Source: Streptomyces griseiscabiei (GTDB lineage: Bacteria; Actinomycetota; Actinomycetes; Streptomycetales; Streptomycetaceae). Taken from it: a stretch of 64,000 bases of DNA. A program made the translations under genes and the position numbers. The notes under the pieces are model-generated. The model searched no databases. It saw only the letters and a program-made list of their open reading frames with translations, and was not told where the DNA came from. The stretch covers positions 2,852,001 to 2,916,000 of the forward strand of contig NZ_JAGJBZ010000002.1 in NCBI RefSeq assembly GCF_020010925.1, in the 5' to 3' direction. The first letter of the stretch is position 1; each line of letters begins with the position of its first letter. This document shows, piece by piece, positions 13,775 through 22,314 of this stretch.

Positions 13775-16672
13775 TCAGGGCAGGGACTGTTCGGTCCAGA
13801 TGGTCTTGCCTGTGGGGGAGTAGCGGGTGCCCCAGCGCTGGGTGAGCTGGGCGATCAGATACAGGCCCCGGCCGCCCTCGTCGGTCGTGGCGGCGTACCG
13901 CAGATGGGGCGAGGTGTGACTGCTGTCGGTGACCTCGCAGATCAGCTGCCGGTCATGGATCAGGCGCACCCGGATGGGCCCGCCGCCGTACCGGATGGCG
14001 TTGGTGACCAGCTCGCTGAGGATCAGTTCGGTGGTGAACTCCAGCTCCTCCAGGCCCCATTCCGTCAGCTGCCGGGTGGCCTCGGCGCGCGCCCGGCGGA
14101 CCGCCGCCGGGTCGCCGGGCACGTCCCACTCGACGACGCGGCCCGCGTCCAGCGCGCGCGTGCGGGCCACGATCAGCGCGATGTCGTCGCTCGCCCGGCT
14201 CGGCGGCAGCGCGTCCAGCACGGCCTCGCAGGTGCCCTGCGGCGAGGGGTCGGCCCCGGCCAGCGCGGTCCGCAGCAGTTCCAGACCGGCGTCGATGTCC
14301 CGCTCCCGGTGCTCGACCAGCCCGTCGGTGTACAGCACCAGACGGCTGCCCTCGGTGAGTTCCAGTTCCGCCGTCTCGAAGGGCAGTCCGCCCAGGCCCA
14401 GCGGCGGACCGGCCGGTACGTCGGGGAAGTCGACCGTGCCGTCGGGCCGGGCCACCGCGAGCGGGGGATGGCCGGCGCGGGCGACGGTGCAGCGCCGTGA
14501 GACCGGGTCGTAGATGGCGTACAGACAGGTCGCCCCGGTGATCGGCGCGGTGCCGTCGAGCACGGCTTCGTCCTGGTCGATCCGGCTGACCATCTCGTCC
14601 AGCAGCCCGAGGATCTCGTCCGGCGGCAGATCCAGCGCGGTGAAGTTGTGGACGGCCGTGCGCAGTCGGCCCATCGTGGCCGCCGCGTGCAGCCCGTGCC
14701 CGACGACGTCGCCGACCACGACCGCGACCCGGGTCCCGGACAGCGGCAGGACGTCGAACCAGTCCCCGCCCACCCCGGCCTGCGCGGGCAGATAGCGGTA
14801 GGCGACGTCCAGGGCGCTCTGCTCGGGCAGATTGCGCGGCAGCAGGCTGCGCTGCAGGGTCTCGGCCATCGTGTGCTCGCGGGTGTAGCGGCGCGCGTTG
14901 TCGATGGAGACCGCCGCGCGGGCCACCAGTTCCTCGGCGAGGGCCAGCTCCTCCTGGTCGAACGGCTCGGGCTTCTCCGAGCGCCAGAAGTTGGCCACCC
15001 CCATCACCAGCTGGCCCACCCGCAACGGCACGGTGATCAGCGAGTGGATGCCGTACTCCACGACCTGCGCGGACCGCTCCAGGTCCTGGGCCTGCCAGCC
15101 GGGGGCCCGGCTGAGGTCGCCCACCAGCGTCGAGCTGTGGCTGTCGATGCTGCGGGCCTGCGGCGAGGAGGCAACCAGGTCGATCCGTTCGCCCACCTTG
15201 TACAGCGGAGAGTCCTTGCGGATCCCGCAGAACGCCGTACGCCGCAGGGTCGTGGCCGTCTCGGGCTCGTCCCCGCTCAGCGCGGCCGGGGCCAGGTCCA
15301 CGGTGACGAAGTCCGCGAACCGGGGGACGGCCACCTCCGCCAGCTCCTCGGCGGTACGGGTGACGTCCAGACCGGTGCCGACGCCCACCCCGGCGTCGTA
15401 CAGCAGCCGCAGCCGCTCACGGGCGGCCTCCGCGCGACCGGACAGGGCGCGCAGCTCGGTGGAGTCGCGGAGCGTGGCGACGCTGCCGGACGGTTCGCCC
15501 TGCAGATCGGTGGCGCGCTGGTTGACCGCGATCAGCCGGTCGCCCACGAGATGCACCTCGTCGTTGGCGACGCGCCCCGAGGCCAGCAGGTCCGCCACAT
15601 GCGGTTCGAGGCCCAGGGAGAGCACGTCCTGTCCCTCGGCGTCCGGGGGCAGGTCGAGCAGCCGGTGCGCCTCGTCGTTGGCGAGCAGCAGCCGGCCACC
15701 ACCGCCGACGATGATCACGCCCTCCCGTACGGCGTGCAGCACCGCGTCGTGGTGCTCGTACATGCGGGTCATCTCGGACGGGCCGAGGCCGTGCGTCTGG
15801 CGCAGCAGCCGCTTGCTGACCAGCGCCGTGCCCGCCGTGGCGAGGATGAGCGCCGCCGCGGCGGCGGCCAGCACCAGCGGCAGCTGCTGCTCCGCGACGC
15901 CGCCCACGTTCTCGGTGGTGATCCCGGCCGAGACCAGGCCCACCACCTTGCCGTCGGGGTCCTTGACCGGCACCACGGCCTGGACGAGCGGACCGAGGGT
16001 GCCGTTGATGTCCTCGGTGAAGGACTCGCCCTTCAGCGCGGGTTCGATGGTGCCGACGAACTGCTTGCCGATGCGGTCGGTCTTCGGATGGGTGTAGCGG
16101 ATGCCGTCGGTGTTCATCACGACGATGAAGTCGACCTTGGACTGGACCCGGGCGGCCTCGGCCCTCGGCTGGAGGATCGCCGTCGGGTCCTCGGACTCCA
16201 GCGCCTCCCGGGTGCCCGGCGCGTTGGCGAAGGTCTCCGCCACGGCGAGCGAACGGTTGTGCGCTTCCTTGGTGCTGTCGTGCCGTACCTGCAGGACCAG
16301 CGCCACCACGGCCGACACGACCAGGACCAGCACGATCACCACCTGCAGCAGGAAGACCTGCCCGGCGACACTGCGTCCGCCCAGCGCCGACCGCAGCCCC
16401 GCGAGCGGGCCCCAGCCGTGCCCCGGGTCCCGGGTTGCGCCGCCGTCGGATCCGTGCGCCACCCGCCGGGCGCTGGCGTCCCGGCCCTGCGGAGGCCGGC
16501 TCTGGGGACGGCGGGTCGATTGAGAGCGAGATCGACCCAGGAGACGGACCATGTGCCCATGTCTACACTGCCCCGCGCCCGGAGGCGAGAGGGGATCACG
16601 CACGGTGACGGCCGATGCCGTCGGCCGTACGGCGGGTGAGGACTCCGGGAGCGCTGTGACCACCTGTGACAT
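13775..16672 (-). CDS. Membrane sensor PP2C (SpoIIE-type) phosphatase with PAS, GAF and anti-sigma-factor-like ATPase domains
   Basis: The protein has 965 residues. Order seen: basic cytoplasmic N-terminus (about 1-100), TM1 (VFLLQVVIVLVLVVSAVVAL), extracellular CitA/DcuS-like sensor (about 130-265; VVMNTDGIRYTHPKTDRIGK), TM2 (PLVLAAAAAALILATAGTAL), PAS (about 315-420), GAF (about 430-600), SpoIIE/RsbU-type PP2C (about 620-830; GGDWFDV, VVGDVVGHG, SDDIALIV) and an HATPase_c domain (about 845-960; ELVTNAIRYGG). Such proteins control anti-anti-sigma factors by dephosphorylation and can also phosphorylate partners. The start at 16672 has AGGAAG six bases upstream; ATG 16552 is the alternative. 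The ligand may be a carboxylate, as in CitA/DcuS sensors; this is inference. Confidence 0.88.
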   Translation of the reverse strand: MSQVVTALPESSPAVRPTASAVTVRDPLSPPGAGQCRHGHMVRLLGRSRSQSTRRPQSRPPQGRDASARRVAHGSDGGATRDPGHGWGPLAGLRSALGGRSVAGQVFLLQVVIVLVLVVSAVVALVLQVRHDSTKEAHNRSLAVAETFANAPGTREALESEDPTAILQPRAEAARVQSKVDFIVVMNTDGIRYTHPKTDRIGKQFVGTIEPALKGESFTEDINGTLGPLVQAVVPVKDPDGKVVGLVSAGITTENVGGVAEQQLPLVLAAAAAALILATAGTALVSKRLLRQTHGLGPSEMTRMYEHHDAVLHAVREGVIIVGGGGRLLLANDEAHRLLDLPPDAEGQDVLSLGLEPHVADLLASGRVANDEVHLVGDRLIAVNQRATDLQGEPSGSVATLRDSTELRALSGRAEAARERLRLLYDAGVGVGTGLDVTRTAEELAEVAVPRFADFVTVDLAPAALSGDEPETATTLRRTAFCGIRKDSPLYKVGERIDLVASSPQARSIDSHSSTLVGDLSRAPGWQAQDLERSAQVVEYGIHSLITVPLRVGQLVMGVANFWRSEKPEPFDQEELALAEELVARAAVSIDNARRYTREHTMAETLQRSLLPRNLPEQSALDVAYRYLPAQAGVGGDWFDVLPLSGTRVAVVVGDVVGHGLHAAATMGRLRTAVHNFTALDLPPDEILGLLDEMVSRIDQDEAVLDGTAPITGATCLYAIYDPVSRRCTVARAGHPPLAVARPDGTVDFPDVPAGPPLGLGGLPFETAELELTEGSRLVLYTDGLVEHRERDIDAGLELLRTALAGADPSPQGTCEAVLDALPPSRASDDIALIVARTRALDAGRVVEWDVPGDPAAVRRARAEATRQLTEWGLEELEFTTELILSELVTNAIRYGGGPIRVRLIHDRQLICEVTDSSHTSPHLRYAATTDEGGRGLYLIAQLTQRWGTRYSPTGKTIWTEQSLP

Positions 16673-16791
16673 GCCGCTTCCTATGAGATTCCCATGAATT
16701 CACGAGTCCGTTGAACACATCGCGGTCCGGCTCCGTATTGGGCTGGGGTTTTTCCTGCCCGGATCCGATCGAGACGTTGTAGGAGCTGTCC

Positions 16792-18975
16792 GTGGGACGC
16801 ACCACCAGACGCAGACGCCCATCAGGAGCACGGCGCGCGACCTCTGCCGCGATCGCGCTGATCTTGGGCGGGGGCGGGCTCGTGGCCGTCAACGTCTATG
16901 CGTCGGCCACCGAGGAGGGGCCGTCGGACGACACCGTCGAGCAGGTCGCCTCGGCCGCCGGCACGATCGACTGCCCGGATGTCGGGGCCGAACTGACGGA
17001 GGTGCCCGAGGGGGCGCGGCCGGAGGTCGACAAGGAACTCGCCGCCCTGGACCAGCAGATAGCCGAGGCCTACCAGCGGCTGCAGAACTCCGCCCAGGCC
17101 CAGCAGCAGGACGGCGGGTTCGCCGACAACGCGATCATGAACCCGCTGAAGGAGAAGCGGGCCGCGACGATCGAGCGGATCGCGATCGCCATCGACCGTG
17201 TCGGCGACCGCCCCGACGGCCTCGACTCCCTCGCCGCCTGCGAACTGCGCCCCGCCGAGAACCAGAACGGGGACGGGGACGGACAGGGCGGGGAAGGCCA
17301 GAACGGTGACGGTCAGAACGGCGGCGACCAGAACGGTGGCGGTCAGGACAACGACGGCGACGGCCAGGACCAGGGCGGCCAAGGAGGTCAGGGCGGTCAG
17401 GGCGACCAGCAGGGCCAGCCGGGCAACGGCGGTCAGGCCGGCAACGGGCCCGTGGCCGCGGACTACGCCGACATCAAGTCCGTCCAGCCGAACGCCCGTG
17501 ACCGCGGCGGGCGGCAGAACGGCTCCACCGGCTCCTTCACCACAGCCTGCGGGGTGAATGCCAACGGGCTGTTCAACTCGGACAACGTCATCGTCGCCCC
17601 GGGTGTCTCCAACGGCGCCCACCACTTCCACGACTACGTCGGCAACCAGGGCAACAGCGCGTTCGCCAGTGACGAGGACCTCGCCGCGGCCGACACCAGC
17701 TGTGAGAACCAGGGCGACAGGTCCTCGTACTTCTGGCCCGTGATCCGCCTCCAGAACGGCACCGCCGAGCAGGACGCCAACTCTCCCGGTGGCGGGATCG
17801 AGGGCAACGCCGGTGAGATCGTGACGCCCAAGGCCGTCACGATGAGCTTCGAGGGCAGCCCGCGCGGCGATGTCACGGAGATGCCGCGGCTGCTGCGCAT
17901 CATCACCGGTGACGCCAAGGCCTTCGTCAACGGCCCGGCCAACGCCAACGCGTCCTGGAGCTGCACCGGTTTCGAGGACCGGCAGCTGAAGGACAAGTAC
18001 CCGCTCTGCCCGGCCGGCAGCGACGTCGTGCGCACCTTCGAGTTCCAGAGCTGCTGGGACGGCCGCAACATCGACAGCGCCAACCACCGCACCCACGTGG
18101 CCTTCGCCGCGGCGGACGGCGGCTGCGCCGCCGGTTTCAAGGCCATCCCGCAGCTGGTGCAGCGCATCGTCTACGACGTCGACGCCCCGAGCCTCCAGGA
18201 CGGCGGCCGGACGACGCCGCTGTTCGCCGTGGACTCCTTCCCCGAGCAGCTCCACAAGCCCGTCACCGACCACGGCGACTTCATCAACGTCTTCGACGAG
18301 GACCTGATGCGGGCGATGGTGGACTGCATCAACGACGGCCGTGAGTGCGACGCGGCCGACATCGGCGGCGACCAGGGCGATGGCGGCGACCAGAACAACG
18401 GCGGCGACCAGGGCGACGACAACGGCCAGGAGGGCGACAACGGCCAGGGCGGCGACCAGGACCCGGGCCAGGACCAGCCCGGCAACGGCCAGGGCCAGGA
18501 CGACGGTCAGGACCAGGACCCGGGCCAGGACCAGGACCAGCCCGGCAACGACCAGGACCAGGACAACGGCCAGGGTCAGAACCAGGACGACGACGACGGC
18601 GCCGCCGAGCCCAGCGAGACCGCTCAGGCCCCTGGCGCCGGGGACGACCAGGCGGACCAGGGCGGCGACAAGCAGCCCCAGGTTCTCGGCTCGGCAAAGT
18701 CGACCCAGCGCGGGAACGCCGCCGGGGCCGAGAACGGCGACCAGGGCGCCGACGACGCCGGGGACGGCGGCGACGAGGCAGCCGCCCCGGCGCAGACCAC
18801 GCCTCCCGCCGCCAACTTCCCGTCGCCCGCCGGGCAGAACGGCTCGCAGGGGTCGCAGTCGGCGACGGGCAGCCTCGCCGAGACCGGTTCGCAGATGTGG
18901 CCGGCGATGATCGGCGGCGTGGCCGTGCTCGCCGGTGTCGTGCTGCTCCGCCGGGTCAGGCGCGGAGGCTACTGA
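16792..18975 (+). CDS. Sortase-anchored DUF1996 cell-wall protein
   Basis: The protein has 727 residues, starting with GTG at 16792 after AGGAGC. A basic N-terminus and hydrophobic segment ([20 protein letters not shown]) form a signal peptide. A short helical domain (about 50-150) is followed by a Gly/Asn/Gln/Asp-rich linker (about 155-220), a DUF1996 domain (about 220-510; [45 protein letters not shown]), a second such linker (about 520-615) and a C-terminal sorting signal: LAETG at 695-699, a hydrophobic stretch, and RRVRRGG. LAxTG is the substrate motif of class E sortases of Streptomyces, so covalent attachment to the cell wall is expected. The function of DUF1996 is unknown to me. Confidence 0.88.
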   Translation: MGRTTRRRRPSGARRATSAAIALILGGGGLVAVNVYASATEEGPSDDTVEQVASAAGTIDCPDVGAELTEVPEGARPEVDKELAALDQQIAEAYQRLQNSAQAQQQDGGFADNAIMNPLKEKRAATIERIAIAIDRVGDRPDGLDSLAACELRPAENQNGDGDGQGGEGQNGDGQNGGDQNGGGQDNDGDGQDQGGQGGQGGQGDQQGQPGNGGQAGNGPVAADYADIKSVQPNARDRGGRQNGSTGSFTTACGVNANGLFNSDNVIVAPGVSNGAHHFHDYVGNQGNSAFASDEDLAAADTSCENQGDRSSYFWPVIRLQNGTAEQDANSPGGGIEGNAGEIVTPKAVTMSFEGSPRGDVTEMPRLLRIITGDAKAFVNGPANANASWSCTGFEDRQLKDKYPLCPAGSDVVRTFEFQSCWDGRNIDSANHRTHVAFAAADGGCAAGFKAIPQLVQRIVYDVDAPSLQDGGRTTPLFAVDSFPEQLHKPVTDHGDFINVFDEDLMRAMVDCINDGRECDAADIGGDQGDGGDQNNGGDQGDDNGQEGDNGQGGDQDPGQDQPGNGQGQDDGQDQDPGQDQDQPGNDQDQDNGQGQNQDDDDGAAEPSETAQAPGAGDDQADQGGDKQPQVLGSAKSTQRGNAAGAENGDQGADDAGDGGDEAAAPAQTTPPAANFPSPAGQNGSQGSQSATGSLAETGSQMWPAMIGGVAVLAGVVLLRRVRRGGY

Positions 18976-19081
18976 CCGGGCACGGTCGGTCACGGGCCGC
19001 CGTCCGCCGTTCCCCGTGCTCCGCCGAGCTTGTTAGTTTGAGCGGGAATTGATCCTGTGTCGGCTGACGGGCGGGCGGAGC

Positions 19082-20248
19082 ATGGCGGAGGGCTGGGCCC
19101 GGCGGCTGGGGTGGCCGCCGCCGGGCGACCTGGCGGCGGCCGGCGTACTGCTGGTGGCCATGGTGGCCGTACGGCTGGGCCCGGGCGAGGAACCCGCCGG
19201 TTCCGCGATGGCGGTGACGGCCCTCGGCGCGGTGATCGCCGGAGGTCTGGCCGTCCGGCGCAGCGCGCCCCTCGCCGGGTACGCGGTGGGCACGGCCGGG
19301 CTCGTCGCCGAGGCGCTCTGGATCGGACCCGGCGGGCTGACGCCGGTCGCGAACCTGATCGGTGTCCACTCGCTGGGCCTGTACGCGCGTCCGCGCCGGG
19401 CCGTGCTCGGCGCCCTCCTCGTACCCTTCGGTGTGCTCGCCCACTTCGCGCCGAAGGACGACTCGTGGGTGACTCAGGTCGCGGTCGTCCTCGTGTGGCT
19501 CCTGGTCTGGTCGGCGGGGTGTGCCACGGCCCGTCACCGCCGGGAGACGGAGGAGCTGCGGCGGCTGCTGCGCCGCGAGACGGTCGTCGCCGAACGGGTC
19601 CGTATCGCCCGTGAGTTGCACGATGTCGTCGGGCACTCGGTGAACGCCATGCTGGTCCAGGCAGGCGCCGGACGCATGGTGCTCGACACCGACCCGGACC
19701 GTACCCGCGCACTGCTGATGAGCGTCGAACGCACCGGCCGGGACGCCCTCGGCGAACTCGACCGCCTCCTCGGCGTTCTGCGCGCCGACGACGACGGTGC
19801 CCCCACGGTGACGGCCGGCCCCTCGGGCACGGCCGGGCACGGCCCCGCCCCCGACCCGGGCGACCTGGACCCCGGCGACCTGGACAGGCTGGTGCGTCCC
19901 ATGGCGGACGCCGGCATGGACGTACGGCTGCGGATCGAGCCGGAGACGCTCGTCCTGCCGGACGCGCTGCGGCTCTCCGTCCACCGGATCGTCCAGGAGG
20001 CGCTGACGAACGCCCTGCGCCACGGCCACGCCCCCTCCGCCGAGGTGACGGTCCGCAGACAGCGCTGGGGCAACGCCGTGCTCGTCCGGGTCGTGGACGG
20101 CGGCGAGGGTCCGCCCCCCGCGTACCGGCCGGGGCGCGGGCTGCGGGGCATCGGCGAACGGGCCGCCGCGCTGGGCGGAACGGTCGCCCACGGCCCGGCG
20201 GACGACGGCGCCGGCTTCGCCCTTACGGTCGAACTGCCGCTGCCATGA
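19082..20248 (+). CDS. Two-component sensor histidine kinase (NarL/DesK class)
   Basis: The protein has 388 residues from ATG 19082 (MAEGWARRLGWPP). Four or five membrane helices occupy the first 150 residues (LAAAGVLLVAMVAVRL, AVTALGAVIAGGLAV, AVLGALLVPFGVLAHF, VAVVLVWLLVWSAG). Then comes a HisKA_3 dimerisation domain with phospho-acceptor H180 (RIARELHDVVGHSVNAML) and an HATPase_c domain (VQEALTNALRHGHA and GRGLRGIGERAAALGG). No separate extracellular sensor domain exists, so the signal is probably sensed in or near the membrane. The stop overlaps the response-regulator start (ATGA), so the pair is translationally coupled. Confidence 0.92.
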   Translation: MAEGWARRLGWPPPGDLAAAGVLLVAMVAVRLGPGEEPAGSAMAVTALGAVIAGGLAVRRSAPLAGYAVGTAGLVAEALWIGPGGLTPVANLIGVHSLGLYARPRRAVLGALLVPFGVLAHFAPKDDSWVTQVAVVLVWLLVWSAGCATARHRRETEELRRLLRRETVVAERVRIARELHDVVGHSVNAMLVQAGAGRMVLDTDPDRTRALLMSVERTGRDALGELDRLLGVLRADDDGAPTVTAGPSGTAGHGPAPDPGDLDPGDLDRLVRPMADAGMDVRLRIEPETLVLPDALRLSVHRIVQEALTNALRHGHAPSAEVTVRRQRWGNAVLVRVVDGGEGPPPAYRPGRGLRGIGERAAALGGTVAHGPADDGAGFALTVELPLP

Positions 20249-20988
20249 CCGCCATGCGCCCCGCCGCCCTGAACAGCGGCCCCGCCGCCCCGTCCGTCCG
20301 TGTGCTCCTCGCCGACGACGACGCCCTGCTGCGCACCGGCGTCGCGGTGACGCTCGGCACCGCCCCGGACCTGGTGGTCGTCGGGGAGGCCGCCGACGGG
20401 GTGCGGGCCGTGGAACTGTGCCACGCGCTGACCCCGGACGTCGTGCTGATGGACGTACGGATGCCGGGCGTCGACGGCATCGAGGCCACCGCCCGGATCG
20501 TCGCGGCGGGCCTGGCCGCGCGTGTCCTCGTCCTGACGACGTTCCCCGACGACGCCTACGTATGGCGGGCGTTGCGGGCCGGAGCCAGTGGCTTCCTGCT
20601 CAAGCGCGCCGCCCCCGAGCGGCTCATCGACGCGGTACGGACGGTGGCCGCCGGGGACACCCTGCTGGACCCCTCGGTCACCCGCGCCCTCGTCGAGCGC
20701 TTCGTCCTCGACGGCCGCACGGGCCGCACCGATCCGGACGCCGCAGACCGCGCCCGGCTGCGCGGGCTCACCGCCCGTGAGGCGCAGGTGCTGCGGCTGA
20801 TCGCCGAGGGGCTGTCCAACGCGGAGCTCGCCGGCCTGCTCGGTATCGCCGAGTCCACCGCCAAGACGCACGTCAAGCGCATCCTGCACAAGATCGACGC
20901 CCGCGACCGGGCCCAGGCCGTGGTCCTGGCGTACCGCTCCGGGCTGATGGAGCGCCGGGACGACCGCCCGGCACCCGGCTTCGGCTGA
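20245..20988 (+). CDS. NarL/FixJ-family response regulator
   Basis: The protein has 247 residues. The receiver domain (about 18-135) has the acidic pair in LLADDDALL and phospho-acceptor D70 in VLMDVRMPGVDG, followed by LTTFPDDAYVWRAL and the Lys of SGFLLKRAAP. The C-terminal LuxR-type helix-turn-helix (about 175-235; LTAREAQVLRLIAEGLSNAE and TAKTHVKRILHKI) binds DNA. It is the cognate partner of the kinase just upstream. The repeats and palindrome in the 157-bp region downstream of it may be its binding sites in front of the next membrane-protein gene. Confidence 0.93.
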   Translation: MTAMRPAALNSGPAAPSVRVLLADDDALLRTGVAVTLGTAPDLVVVGEAADGVRAVELCHALTPDVVLMDVRMPGVDGIEATARIVAAGLAARVLVLTTFPDDAYVWRALRAGASGFLLKRAAPERLIDAVRTVAAGDTLLDPSVTRALVERFVLDGRTGRTDPDAADRARLRGLTAREAQVLRLIAEGLSNAELAGLLGIAESTAKTHVKRILHKIDARDRAQAVVLAYRSGLMERRDDRPAPGFG

Positions 20989-21001
20989 CCACCCGGACGC
21001 G

Positions 21002-21064
21002 GACCGCGACCGGTCCGCCCGTATCCCGACCGCGACCGGTCCGCCCGTACCCCCACAGGGGTAC
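21002..21064. promoter_or_regulatory. 22-bp direct repeat plus 18-bp palindrome before a membrane-protein gene
   Basis: GACCGCGACCGGTCCGCCCG plus TA occurs at 21002-21023 and again, identical, at 21028-21049 (26-bp period). It is followed by GTACCCC-CACA-GGGGTAC (21047-21064) and a second C/G hairpin (CCCCCGCAGGGGG, about 21074). The cluster may be operator sites for the response regulator, a terminator for it, or both. Confidence 0.45.
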
Positions 21065-21145
21065 GTTCCCGCACCCCCGCAGGGGGACGCCCGGCCTCCT
21101 CCGCCGCCCTACGGTCGAGCCAGTCGGCGGGAGGGGAAGCAGGAG

Positions 21146-22108
21146 ATGAGCGCGCTCGGTTTCGGGGCCGTGCTGGTGTCGGACGTCTGGCGTGCCGTAC
21201 GTCCCAAGGGCCGCTTCCAGCGGCTGCTGTGGTGGTGCGGGACCGCGCTGGTGGTCTCCGGTGCGGTGCACGCACTGGTCGCGGTGATCGACCAGGAGCC
21301 CTGGTGGGGACCGGTGTCCTGGCGCAAGCCGGTGGCGTTCGGAGTGTCTTTCGGGCTGCTGGTGTGGTCCGTGGTCTGGATCGTGAAGCAGATGCCCGCA
21401 CGCTGGTGGGTACGGGTCCCGGCGGGCCTGATCGTCGCCGTCTCCCTCTTCGAGGTCGGACTCATCAGCGCCCAGCGCTGGCGGGGCGTCGCCTCCCACT
21501 TCAACCAGGCGACCGACACCGACTCCGCGATCTGGTCCGTGATCGGAACCCTGATCCTGCCGCTGATCCTCGGCCTGGTCTGGCTGTTCGTCGCCGCGCT
21601 GATCCGGTTCGACGGCAGCGCGGCCGCCCGGATCGCCACGCTCGCCGGTCTGGCGGCCGTCCTGGTGGCCGGCTACATCGGCATGGACATGGCCGCCATC
21701 GGGGAGGCCGCCTTCGACGACACCGGACGCGTGCCGGACGAGGTGCTGTTCGGAGCGGCGGGCAGCGCCAAACTCGCCCACGCCGCCGGACTGCACGGCA
21801 TCCAGTTCCTCGCCGTGCTCGCGATCCTGTCCGACGCGGGCCGGCTCCCGCGCCGTCGCGCGGGCGCGTTGCTGGCGCTCGCCTCCCTCGGCTACGCCGC
21901 CGCCTTCGGCGCGATCACCGCGACCGCCTACGCCGGCCGCGCCCCGTACGACGGGACCGCCCCCTGGTCGGTCGTGCTCGCGGCCGGTGTCCTCGGCGCG
22001 GGTGCGGTGGCGGTCGTCGTCCTGGCCCAGGCGTCCCCCGCCCGCCGCACCCCGGCTCCCGGACCACCGGCGGGGAAAACCCCGCTCGCCGAGCGAACCG
22101 GACGGTGA
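21146..22108 (+). CDS. Multi-pass membrane protein, unknown function
   Basis: The protein has 320 residues, starting at ATG 21146 after GCAGGAG. About seven hydrophobic helices are visible (LLWWCGTALVVSGAVHALVA, VAFGVSFGLLVWSVVWIV, VRVPAGLIVAVSLFEVGLI, VIGTLILPLILGLVWLFVAA, IATLAGLAAVLVAGYIGMDM, LHGIQFLAVLAILSDA, ALLALASLGYAAAFGAITA) plus a last one near 280. Conserved-looking polar sites inside the membrane region (VISAQRWRGVASHFNQATD, HAAGLHGIQF) hint at a haem, metal or quinone contact, but no family is recognised. It lies downstream of a two-component pair and behind the repeat cluster, so it may be that system's target. Confidence 0.75.
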   Translation: MSALGFGAVLVSDVWRAVRPKGRFQRLLWWCGTALVVSGAVHALVAVIDQEPWWGPVSWRKPVAFGVSFGLLVWSVVWIVKQMPARWWVRVPAGLIVAVSLFEVGLISAQRWRGVASHFNQATDTDSAIWSVIGTLILPLILGLVWLFVAALIRFDGSAAARIATLAGLAAVLVAGYIGMDMAAIGEAAFDDTGRVPDEVLFGAAGSAKLAHAAGLHGIQFLAVLAILSDAGRLPRRRAGALLALASLGYAAAFGAITATAYAGRAPYDGTAPWSVVLAAGVLGAGAVAVVVLAQASPARRTPAPGPPAGKTPLAERTGR

Positions 22109-22130
22109 CTCCCGTGCGTCAACCAGCCAT

Positions 22131-22153
22131 GGACCGTGTACCTTTCACGGTCC
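22131..22153 (+). terminator. Terminator-like hairpin
   Basis: GGACCGTG (22131-22138) and CACGGTCC (22146-22153) form an 8-bp perfect stem with a 7-nt loop, 22 bp after the stop of the membrane-protein gene. The rest of the 206-bp gap is relatively A/T-rich (CACAAAAGGAAATCGATC) and probably holds the promoter of the next gene. Confidence 0.55.
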
Positions 22154-22314
22154 GACGGTGGCTCGACCGATGCCTTCGCGCCATCTCTCGGGCGGTGATC
22201 ACAAAAGGAAATCGATCTCCGTCCGCGCCCGATAATCACCTGTCGTGGCATCGAGTTTCGGCCGTACACTGACAATTCGTAAGCATGCGGGTGGAGTTGA
22301 CGGGGGGATCCGAG

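Noticed and set aside
17258..18610. RTX-type calcium-binding repeats in the DUF1996 protein
   Set aside because: The Gly/Asp/Asn/Gln runs do not follow the GGxGxDxUx nonapeptide period and lie in two linkers, not in a beta-roll.
22253..22275. TTGTCAGTG on the minus strand as a third PafBC-type promoter
   Set aside because: Only the -35-like box fits; the -10 at the right spacing is AAACTC. No minus-strand gene starts downstream.
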